Positions 58,201 to 64,000 of a DNA stretch of 64,000 nucleotides are shown one piece after another; positions within the stretch are counted from its first letter, which is position 1; each line of letters starts with the position of its first letter. Under the pieces are notes generated by a model. It had not been told where the DNA came from. It saw only the letters and a program-made list of their open reading frames with translations, and searched no databases. The position numbers were made by a program, and so were the translations under genes. The stretch lies in the NCBI RefSeq assembly GCF_013340305.1, contig NZ_BLVP01000036.1:157579-221578 (forward strand). The letters run 5' to 3'. The stretch comes from Desulfovibrio psychrotolerans. Its GTDB lineage: Bacteria > Desulfobacterota > Desulfovibrionia > Desulfovibrionales > Desulfovibrionaceae.

Positions 58201-60371
58201 CGGAGCTTACCCCCAAGCAGCGCGACTACATCAGCAAGGTGGACCTGTCGGCCAAAACCTTGCTCCGCCTCATCAACGACATTCTGGACTTCTCCAAGAT
58301 AGAGGCGGGTCGCATGGATATTGAGCATACGGAATTCTATCTGGATGACGTGCTCTCCAATCTGGCGCACCTCACCGGTGCTTCCGCGCAGGACAAAGGG
58401 CTGGAACTGCTTTTCCGTATCTCCCCGGATGTACCGGAACGGCTGGAGGGCGACCCGCTCAGGCTGGGGCAGGTGCTCATCAATCTGGTGGGCAATGCGG
58501 TCAAATTCACCAAGCAGGGCGATGTGGTCGTCACCGCTGCGGTTGAAGAACAGCAGGGCGGCAGCATCCTGCTCCGTTTCGAGGTTGCAGACACGGGCAT
58601 AGGCCTTACCCCGGAGCAGCAGTCCCGCCTCTTTTCCTCGTTCACGCAGGCAGATGCCTCCACCACCAGAAAATTCGGCGGCACCGGCCTCGGGCTGGCC
58701 ATATGCAAGCGTCTGGTAAATCTTATGGGGGGCGACATAGAGGTGCATTCGGAATACGGGCGCGGCACCACGTTCCGGTTTACTGTGCGGTGCGGCCTGC
58801 GTGCCGGGCAGGAGCGTCGCTTTGCCGTGCGCGAGGATTTCAGGAATACCTCCGTCCTTGTGGTGGATGACAGCACAACCTCGCAGGAAGTTCTCAGGAG
58901 CATTCTGGAGGACTTCAGCTTCAAGGTCGATGTGGCTTCCACAGGAGCAGAGGCCCTCGATATGCTGGAGAGGGCGGAAAAACCTTACAGACTCATTCTC
59001 ATGGACTGGAAGATGCCCGGAATGGACGGGCTGGAAACATCCCGTCGCATAAAGGAACACAGAAACCTTGCGCAGATTCCCACCATTATCATGGTCACCG
59101 CTTACGGGCGTGAGGAGATCATGCAGCAGGCAAATGCCATAGGGCTGGACGGCTTCCTCATCAAGCCCGTGGGGCCATCGTTGCTGTTTAATACCATCAT
59201 GGATGTGTTCGGCGAAAATGTGGAGCAGACCACCGGGCCTGCCCGTAACGAGGGAATGCTGGAAGAGGCCCGCTCAAGCATCGGCGGGGCACGTGTGCTT
59301 CTGGCAGAAGATAACGAGATCAATCAGCAGCTTGCCGCAGAGATTCTGGAACAGGCATGGATGCAGGTCGCCGTGGCCCGCACCGGAAAAGAAGCCGTGG
59401 AGATGGCGGGGCAGGGCGAGTATGATGTCATCCTCATGGACATTCAGATGCCGGAAATGGACGGTCTGGAGGCAACGCGGGTGTTGCGGCGCGATGAACG
59501 CTTCAGCGGCGTCCCCATCATAGCCATGACAGCCCACGCCATGACCGGTGACCGGGAAAAGAGCCTTGCCAGCGGCATGAACGACCATATCACCAAGCCC
59601 ATAGACCCGGATGTCCTTTACGCAACACTCATCCGCTGGATTCGCCCCTCCCGCCCGTCTTCCGCATCTTCGGTGCCGGGCCCGCGCACCTTCCGTCCGG
59701 TCACGCCCCGGCACGGAAAGGAAGAAGGCCCCGCGTTGCCGCAATCCATTCCCGGCATTGATATGCGGTCCGGCCTCATGCACGTGGGGGGAAACAGGGC
59801 ACTGTACCGCAAGCTCCTCATCAAGCTTCGTGACGAATACGGGCAGGCAGCAGCGCAGATGCGGGAATATCTGGCTTCAGGCAATCAGGGCGATGCGGAA
59901 AGGCTGGCCCACACCGTCAAGGGTGTGGCGGGCAATCTGGGGGCAGAGGCCCTGCAGGAGGCGGCAAAGCAGCTGGAAACAGCCATCAAGGACGCGGCAG
60001 CCGATGCTCTGCCAGGTCAGAACGAATCCCTGATGGAAGCCTTTGAGCGGGAGCTGGCAGCAGTGCATTCAGCCCTTGCTGCCGCACTTCCGGAAGCACC
60101 GCAGGAAGATTCCCCCGCCCAGGGTCCGGTCTCGGATAATGAGTCCCTGCGGCAAGCTCTTCAAGGCCTGCTGCCCCATCTCAAAACAAGAAGGCCAAGG
60201 CCCGTGAGCGAAGCCTTTACCGTTTTCGATGCATTGGTGTGGCCCCCGAACCTGCGCGACGATATAGGCAGGCTTGCGGAGCAGATAGGTAAATACAGGT
60301 TCAAGGAAGCGGAAACACTGGCGCGGAACATGCTGTCCGAACTGGAAGGGGAACAGGATGAGCGAGCATAG
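55215..60371 (+). CDS. BvgS/EvgS-like hybrid histidine kinase with three tandem binding-protein sensors
   Basis: A 1718-residue hybrid kinase. After a signal/anchor helix, three SBP_bac_3 domains lie in series at about 65-295, 307-540 and 548-785, each starting with a W-L-x-x-(H/N)-P segment. A membrane helix (790-813) leads to a PAS domain (about 835-955). The dimerisation box MSHEIRTPMNAIIGMSHLAL has His977, and the ATPase has INLVGNAVKF and GGTGLGLAICKRLV. Two receivers follow with phospho-Asp1264 and Asp1409, then an Hpt domain with His1566 (AHTVKGVAGNLGA) and a helical C-terminal extension. BvgS has two sensors, so three is unusual. The ATG at 55215 lacks a strong ribosome site. It overlaps the HD-GYP gene. 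Confidence 0.94.
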   Translation: MEKYPKRPSASGPRFAPCLGMVPCLLWAYLITLFVLPGIGLAQRQESPVSINGPQIAARPVSGLQLTPEEAKWLDEHPRISVGVMDSWPPMDYEDATGSPAGIGAQFVHALNLRLGGRLRLHSAPWDEIYRAVSEQRLDALMGITPSAEREEYFHFTSPYVTVPHVIVARKESPFADGIADLEGKRVAVERGFIISRILAGNFPGMDVVEYPATKEAMRGVVTGEADAYIGNRAVALYLMEEEEFAPLRIQGRITEASSVNAIGVRKDQPILRGILQKALDSMSMDERHTILGKWLLPGQIGGGPRLPLSAKEKAWLSAHPRMSVAVMDAWPPLNAKNSHGTPEGIGVDFLNLVGARLGVDIDLVAAPFESNLEAVKERQTDALMDVTPRPDRELYLHFSKPYIIVPHVIVARAGEDYYENEDHLRGKRVALEKGFGNNKRFREEYPDVTVLDYPDTISCLQAVSKGDADAYAGNRAVVMYLIAKDLLTNLQIQGNLRAPGSVLTMGVRKDWPELVPLLNKALDSITPAETQAILRRWTGDQWTGQELVLSDEEKAWLKANPQLRLAAVTDWPPFEFRDSSGAFAGISSEYVRLFNEKLGITLNPQFGMSWAQILEASARGEVDVVPTIMRTEARERHFLFTRPYIRSPLVVITRDDAPYVEGLGSLAGKTVAVTRGYVTQEFLERDHPALDLLLVETTEDALLAVSKGRADAMVENVAVMNYLSQRLGVSNLKVAAPTPYFMDLSFGVRKDLPELAQILNKVLAAIPERDRAVYHERWVNLRVEQRTDWGMVFGIAGGIFLLAAGIVSVFVLSNRRLREAQQRIAESEEKVRAMSAAMHDGLMMCDAPGNVLFWNHAAEAMFGYTSSEAEGLNIHALFVQNIGQEEKNRAFSELPREDGGLLLAGLREETALRRDGSTFPVETAVASFRMGGRWYTVSSVRDITQRKVQERELEKARDAAEEATRAKSDFLANMSHEIRTPMNAIIGMSHLALQTELTPKQRDYISKVDLSAKTLLRLINDILDFSKIEAGRMDIEHTEFYLDDVLSNLAHLTGASAQDKGLELLFRISPDVPERLEGDPLRLGQVLINLVGNAVKFTKQGDVVVTAAVEEQQGGSILLRFEVADTGIGLTPEQQSRLFSSFTQADASTTRKFGGTGLGLAICKRLVNLMGGDIEVHSEYGRGTTFRFTVRCGLRAGQERRFAVREDFRNTSVLVVDDSTTSQEVLRSILEDFSFKVDVASTGAEALDMLERAEKPYRLILMDWKMPGMDGLETSRRIKEHRNLAQIPTIIMVTAYGREEIMQQANAIGLDGFLIKPVGPSLLFNTIMDVFGENVEQTTGPARNEGMLEEARSSIGGARVLLAEDNEINQQLAAEILEQAWMQVAVARTGKEAVEMAGQGEYDVILMDIQMPEMDGLEATRVLRRDERFSGVPIIAMTAHAMTGDREKSLASGMNDHITKPIDPDVLYATLIRWIRPSRPSSASSVPGPRTFRPVTPRHGKEEGPALPQSIPGIDMRSGLMHVGGNRALYRKLLIKLRDEYGQAAAQMREYLASGNQGDAERLAHTVKGVAGNLGAEALQEAAKQLETAIKDAAADALPGQNESLMEAFERELAAVHSALAAALPEAPQEDSPAQGPVSDNESLRQALQGLLPHLKTRRPRPVSEAFTVFDALVWPPNLRDDIGRLAEQIGKYRFKEAETLARNMLSELEGEQDERA

Positions 60372-61398
60372 CCGGGCAAACATTCTCGTCGTGGACGATA
60401 CGGAAACCAACATCGACATTCTTGTGGATGTTCTGGCACCGGAATATGAGGTAGCTGTGGCCATGGATGGCGCAACCGCCCTTGAAATGGCGGAAGAGGA
60501 GCCGCCGGACCTCATCCTTCTGGATATCATGATGCCGGACATGGACGGATACGAGGTGTGCAGGCGGCTCAAGGCTGCCAGAACCACCTATCGCATTCCG
60601 GTCATTTTCGTCACCGCCCTCAGCGATACGCAGGACGAGGCTGCGGGGTTCGCGGCAGGCGGTGTGGACTATATCACCAAGCCCATTTCTCCCCCCATCG
60701 TGCTGGCACGGGTGGCCACGCATCTGGCGCTGGCGGATCAGCAGCGCGCCTGCGAACACACCGTGGAACGCCAATTGGCAGAAATTCGCCAGAGCCATAA
60801 GGATGCGGTCTACATGCTCGGCCATGCAGGCCATTATAATGACGATGATACCGGCGTGCATATATGGCGCATGGCCTCATACGCCCGTGAACTTGCCAAA
60901 TCGCTCGGCTGGTCTGTGGAGGCGCAGCAACTGCTCCTGCTTGCTGCCCCGCTGCACGATACGGGCAAGATAGGCATGCCGGATTCCATCCTCAAAAAGC
61001 CCGGCCCTCTCACGGAAGAAGAGTGGGTAATCATGCGCACGCATACCACCATCGGGCACCGTATCCTCTCGGTCAGCAACACGCCCCTGTTTGTCATGGC
61101 GGCGGATGTGGCTCTCTGCCACCATGAACGGTGGGGCGGAGGCGGCTACCCTGCCGGACTTCAGGGAGAAGCCATTCCGGAGGCCGCACGCATCGTCGCA
61201 ATAACAGACGTCTTTGACGCGCTGACCATGCAGCGTCCCTACAAGCAACCGTGGCCTGTTGAGCGGGCATTGGAATATATCGCGCAGGGCGACGGCCACT
61301 TTGACCCCCATATGGTAGAGCACTTTCTGTACATACAGGACCGGATTGTGGAAATAATGCGGCACTGGAACAGAAAGGAAAAAGGAAACTTCCTATAA
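60358..61398 (+). CDS. HD-GYP response regulator (RpfG-like c-di-GMP phosphodiesterase)
   Basis: A 346-residue protein with an N-terminal receiver (ILVVDDTETNIDILVDVL, phospho-Asp56 in LLDIMMPDMDG, TKPIS switch region) and a C-terminal HD-GYP domain. The metal-site dyad is His200-Asp201 in HDTGKIGMPDSILKKPG. Later HHERWGGGGYPAGLQGEAIP retains the GYP signature, and ITDVFDALTMQRPYK completes the domain. Such proteins hydrolyse cyclic di-GMP when phosphorylated. Its start lies 14 bases inside the upstream hybrid-kinase gene, so the kinase is its probable phosphodonor. The diguanylate cyclase at 24-25.6 kb would make the opposing activity. Confidence 0.93.
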   Translation: MSEHSRANILVVDDTETNIDILVDVLAPEYEVAVAMDGATALEMAEEEPPDLILLDIMMPDMDGYEVCRRLKAARTTYRIPVIFVTALSDTQDEAAGFAAGGVDYITKPISPPIVLARVATHLALADQQRACEHTVERQLAEIRQSHKDAVYMLGHAGHYNDDDTGVHIWRMASYARELAKSLGWSVEAQQLLLLAAPLHDTGKIGMPDSILKKPGPLTEEEWVIMRTHTTIGHRILSVSNTPLFVMAADVALCHHERWGGGGYPAGLQGEAIPEAARIVAITDVFDALTMQRPYKQPWPVERALEYIAQGDGHFDPHMVEHFLYIQDRIVEIMRHWNRKEKGNFL

Positions 61399-61607
61399 GT
61401 TCTCATCGTAGGAAAAGCCTCCGCGTCAGGCGGTGATAACCTTGTCCTATGCAGGGCTCGCGGTATGTGGTGGTGCATGGAACAGGACAGTCCGGTTTCA
61501 TATGCCACGGCCATGCAGGGAACCGTGCGCATGGTCGTCCCTGCATCCGGCAGCGGTGAGAAGAGGGCGTTTTACACGTGGCAGCAGCGTGAGCAGAGGT
61601 GCAGCAT

Positions 61608-62711
61608 ATGAGCAGCAGACGAAGGGTTCTTCTCGTGGATGACGACCCGGCCCATCTGGACATTCTGGAAGCGATTCTGGGTTCCGACCACGACGTCAGC
61701 GCGGTCACCGGCGGGGAAGAGGCTCTGCTCTTTGTGCAGACAGAGCGGCCGCATATCATCCTGCTGGATATCCTCATGCCGGGCCTGAACGGATATGAGG
61801 TCTGCCGCAGGCTTAAAGCCCTGCCGGAAACAGCGGACATCCCGGTCATCTTCGTCACCTCAAGAGATGCTGATGAGGATGAGGCCCGGGGGCTGGAGTA
61901 CGGCGCGCAAGATTACATCACCAAGCCGTTCTGCCCGGCAGTGGTCCGGGCACGGGTGCGCAACCATCTCCTCCTCGCGGAACAGCGGGAACGGCTGGAA
62001 AAAAGCATTTCCCTTCTGGAACACGAAAAAGAACTGCTGCAGCAAAAGGCGGAATTGGGCATTCAGGCAGGCGGGCTCGCGCACGATATGGCCAATATCC
62101 TTACCGTGCTGGAAGTGCTGCGGTATATCCCCAGAGAACGTCCCGGCACCGATGAGGAATGGGCGGATGTCCTTGCCGCCGTGGATATGTCTGTGGAAAG
62201 CATGGACGTGGGGGCGGGCATCTGCAAAGGCTTCACCAGCTACCTGCGCAATGTGGGCGAACCGGCGGAAGATTGTTCTCTGAGCGACCTGCTGCAGGTG
62301 CTCGGCATGTACAGAAAACGCTACAAAGGCGCGCTCACGCAGCATGTGCAGCCAGCTATGCCGCCTGTGCGCTGCAAGGCGTGGCAGGTGCGCAGGGTGT
62401 TCGTCAATCTGTTCACAAACGCCATGCAGGCAGTGGAGCAGGCCGCCTCACCGGAAATTGCCCTGCGCCTGTGGCATGATGCACAGGGGGCGCATTTTTC
62501 CATAACCGATAACGGAGCAGGCATCCTCCCGGAACACCTGCCCCGCATCTTCGAAGAATCCTTCACCACCAAACCCGCCGGAACCGGCCTCGGCCTCTAT
62601 ATGGCCCGGCAGATTATGGACTCCCACGGCGGAACCATCACCGTAGATTCGCAACCCGGAAAAGGCACTACCTTCACGCTCACCTTTCCGGTGCATGGAA
62701 ATACGGTCTAG
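61608..62711 (+). CDS. Receiver-histidine kinase (REC-HK) protein
   Basis: A 367-residue soluble protein in reversed order: an N-terminal receiver (VLLVDDDPAHLDILEAIL, phospho-Asp54 in LLDILMPGLNG, KPFCP), a coiled-coil linker (about 125-150), then a kinase. The kinase has an unusual H box, GLAHDMANILTVLEVL with His159, close to the A-H-D-x-x-N type. The ATPase has VNLFTNAMQAV, DNGAGI and FTTKPAGTGLGLYMARQIM. It has no sensor domain, so the receiver is probably its input, possibly from the hybrid kinase phosphorelay. The ATG has AGAGG eight bases upstream and lies about 210 bases after the HD-GYP gene. Confidence 0.9.
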   Translation: MSSRRRVLLVDDDPAHLDILEAILGSDHDVSAVTGGEEALLFVQTERPHIILLDILMPGLNGYEVCRRLKALPETADIPVIFVTSRDADEDEARGLEYGAQDYITKPFCPAVVRARVRNHLLLAEQRERLEKSISLLEHEKELLQQKAELGIQAGGLAHDMANILTVLEVLRYIPRERPGTDEEWADVLAAVDMSVESMDVGAGICKGFTSYLRNVGEPAEDCSLSDLLQVLGMYRKRYKGALTQHVQPAMPPVRCKAWQVRRVFVNLFTNAMQAVEQAASPEIALRLWHDAQGAHFSITDNGAGILPEHLPRIFEESFTTKPAGTGLGLYMARQIMDSHGGTITVDSQPGKGTTFTLTFPVHGNTV

Positions 62712-62753
62712 GGCCGGTCTGGTTTGCTCATGCAGGTTCCCGCTACGTCTTCA

Positions 62754-63821
62754 CTACGCCCCCTGATACCGCCACAGATTCTCCGCGTTGCGGAATACCT
62801 GATATCTGGATTGATCCAGCGGGTAGTCCCATGAGCCGCTGCGCAGCTCAATATGCCCCCCGAAGCCGGTCTTGAAGCGGTACAGACCGTGGAAACGGTG
62901 GTCCTCATCCCACCCCGGCGAAACGGCTCCCATGTCATAGACTGTGCAGCCGCGCTGCCGTGCCCATCGCATGGCTGTCCAGTGCATGGCATACGGAGCC
63001 ATAAGATTCTTGTGGGTATCCGAAGAGGCTCCGTAAAGAAAGCTCGCCGTGCAGCCGGAGACAGCCACGATGGCCCCTGCCAGCAGGTTCTGTCCCCGTC
63101 TTGCCATAAGGAAGAGAATTTCCGGCGTTCCGGGATTTTCTGCCCGGACCTGAAACAAGGCAAGAAGCTGCCGGTATTCGCAGGCACGAAAACCGTTGCG
63201 CCTCGCCGTGCGGCAGTACATGTCGTGAAAGGCGGGCAGCACATCCGTGCCTGCTCTTTCAACCACCACTCCTTTCCGTTGTGCCAGCCCTATGTTGTAG
63301 CGCGTTTTCGGCTTCATCCGGGCCAGCATCTCGTCTTCGGACAGCCGCAAATCCACCTTAAGCGTACTGGCTACGGTCATATCCATCCCCGTCTTGTGCA
63401 GGTTCCATGACCGGGTGCCCATGTTCATGCGCATTTCCCGTACCCGCGCCTCCGGATAACCGTTCAGGTCGCCGTTGCGAATGGATTCGGCATAAGGCGA
63501 CTCCCACGGCAGGTCATACCGGATAAACGCCACATCCCGGCCCATATGCTCCACAAGGGATTCAGACAGTTCCTCCAGAAACACGCCGTAGCTGTCCTGT
63601 GCCGGTGCGTGCTCCGGGCCTTGTGGCACATAGGCCAGCGTAGCGTCCGTATCATACTGCTGCAGCAGCACCAGCACGTCACCCCAGCGGTCGGAAGTGT
63701 ACAGGTCAAAGGCCATGGGCATAAAGCCCAGCCGGGATTTTACATCGGCCCAGTAGGGAGTCTGAAAGACAATGTCTGTGGGGACTAGGGCCTGTGTGTT
63801 TTTGAAGGAAAGCTGAAGCAT
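62754..63821 (-). CDS. FemAB/FemX-like aminoacyltransferase (GNAT fold)
   Basis: A 355-residue protein resembling peptidoglycan bridge-forming FemX and related GNAT-fold enzymes. N-terminal QTPYWADVKSRLGFMPMAF is the typical start, and the conserved core is MKPKTRYNIGLAQRKGVVVERAG, followed by FYGASSDTHKNLMAPY-like sequence (SFLYGASSD), MHWTAMRWARQRGCTVYDMGAVS and LYRFKTGFGGHIEL near the C-terminus. In other bacteria such enzymes add amino acids from aminoacyl-tRNA to lipid II or a peptide acceptor; in Gram-negatives the acceptor is usually unknown. It converges on the receiver-kinase gene and is a single-gene unit after a terminator. Confidence 0.87.
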   Translation of the reverse strand: MLQLSFKNTQALVPTDIVFQTPYWADVKSRLGFMPMAFDLYTSDRWGDVLVLLQQYDTDATLAYVPQGPEHAPAQDSYGVFLEELSESLVEHMGRDVAFIRYDLPWESPYAESIRNGDLNGYPEARVREMRMNMGTRSWNLHKTGMDMTVASTLKVDLRLSEDEMLARMKPKTRYNIGLAQRKGVVVERAGTDVLPAFHDMYCRTARRNGFRACEYRQLLALFQVRAENPGTPEILFLMARRGQNLLAGAIVAVSGCTASFLYGASSDTHKNLMAPYAMHWTAMRWARQRGCTVYDMGAVSPGWDEDHRFHGLYRFKTGFGGHIELRSGSWDYPLDQSRYQVFRNAENLWRYQGA

Positions 63822-63855
63822 GTGAACTCCTGTTCATGGCAGTTGAGCCGCGCAA

Positions 63856-63887
63856 AGAAAAAGGGTTCCGGCACATGGCCGGAACCC
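63856..63887 (-). terminator. Terminator after the gene at the right window edge
   Basis: Perfect 10-bp stem GGGTTCCGGC/GCCGGAACCC with a five-base loop. The minus strand continues TTTTTCTTT. Confidence 0.9.
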
Positions 63888-63913
63888 CGCAAAGGCGCTG
63901 TCTGAAAAACGGG

Positions 63914-64000
63914 TCAGAAAGGCGTGCGGGTACGCAGGGGCAGGGAGCCGCAATTGCGGCCTGAATCAAGGAAGGCGCAGCTCTCCGGACGCACGCGGAG
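63914..64000 (-). CDS. C-terminal end of a gene cut by the window edge
   Basis: The minus-strand frame from 64000 is open for 28 codons (ending ...LPLRTRTPF) and stops with TGA at 63914-63916, followed within 30 bases by a strong terminator. The fragment is too short to name. Two cysteines and an Arg/Pro-rich end are all that can be seen. The reading frame is inferred mainly from the terminator placement. Confidence 0.5.
   Translation of the reverse strand, partial: LRVRPESCAFLDSGRNCGSLPLRTRTPF

Overview
The window is a gene-dense, GC-rich stretch of bacterial chromosome. It most resembles a sulfate-reducing delta-proteobacterium of the Desulfovibrionaceae. That assignment is an inference from gene content: a lutABC-type lactate oxidation operon, many Fe-S/CCG-domain proteins, a CooF-like ferredoxin paired with a GltD-like flavoprotein, a HesB-like selenoprotein, a sigma-54 type promoter, a Fur-box-like operator and numerous hybrid sensor kinases. 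No rRNA, tRNA, CRISPR, transposase or phage gene was recognised.

Layout. 1-6.8 kb (+): the 3' part of uvrB, a family-2 glycosyltransferase, ligA, then dapB-nadE with overlapping stop and start. 7.0-12.2 kb (-): an ACT-domain protein, then a compact unit rtcB - molybdopterin oxidoreductase - Fe-S/CCG protein. 12.5-17.3 kb (+): a flavoprotein plus ferredoxin pair, then a MoxR ATPase - HExxH/vWA protein - unknown protein operon behind a promoter that carries a perfect dyad. 17.4-21.0 kb (-): nadC-nadA-nadB, which with nadE gives most of de novo NAD synthesis. 21.3-30.4 kb: mgtE, a YhhQ-type transporter, a diguanylate cyclase, two glycosyltransferases, a membrane-anchored lipase-like hydrolase and a small unknown gene. 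30.6-38.6 kb: an exported unknown protein, MarC, lutABC behind a PdhR/LldR-type operator, a DUF1653 protein, a membrane protein and a YwqK-like repeat protein with a sigma-54 type promoter.

39.0-44.9 kb: a periplasmic binding protein, two paralogous HesB/IscA-like genes, pyrR, a K+ channel-RCK protein and a Na+/Ca2+-type exchanger. One of the HesB-like genes has an in-frame UGA followed by a SECIS-like hairpin and is read here as a selenoprotein. 45.0-51.1 kb (-): a binding protein translationally coupled to a PAS histidine kinase, next to a second, paralogous kinase whose sensor is a fused binding protein. 51.4-63.8 kb: a lipoprotein serine hydrolase, an Sfp-type phosphopantetheinyl transferase, a glycosyltransferase, a 1718-residue hybrid kinase with three tandem binding-protein sensors, an overlapping HD-GYP response regulator, a receiver-kinase and a FemAB-like acyltransferase. 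The window ends inside a minus-strand gene.

Two things stand out. First, the HesB-like selenoprotein is visible only if UGA is read as selenocysteine; its neighbour is the cysteine version of the same protein. Second, degenerate short tandem repeats (9, 10, 12, 13, 18 or about 31 bp periods) recur across the window. They lie between genes and also, in multiples of three, inside otherwise conserved proteins, including the same position of two paralogous histidine kinases.
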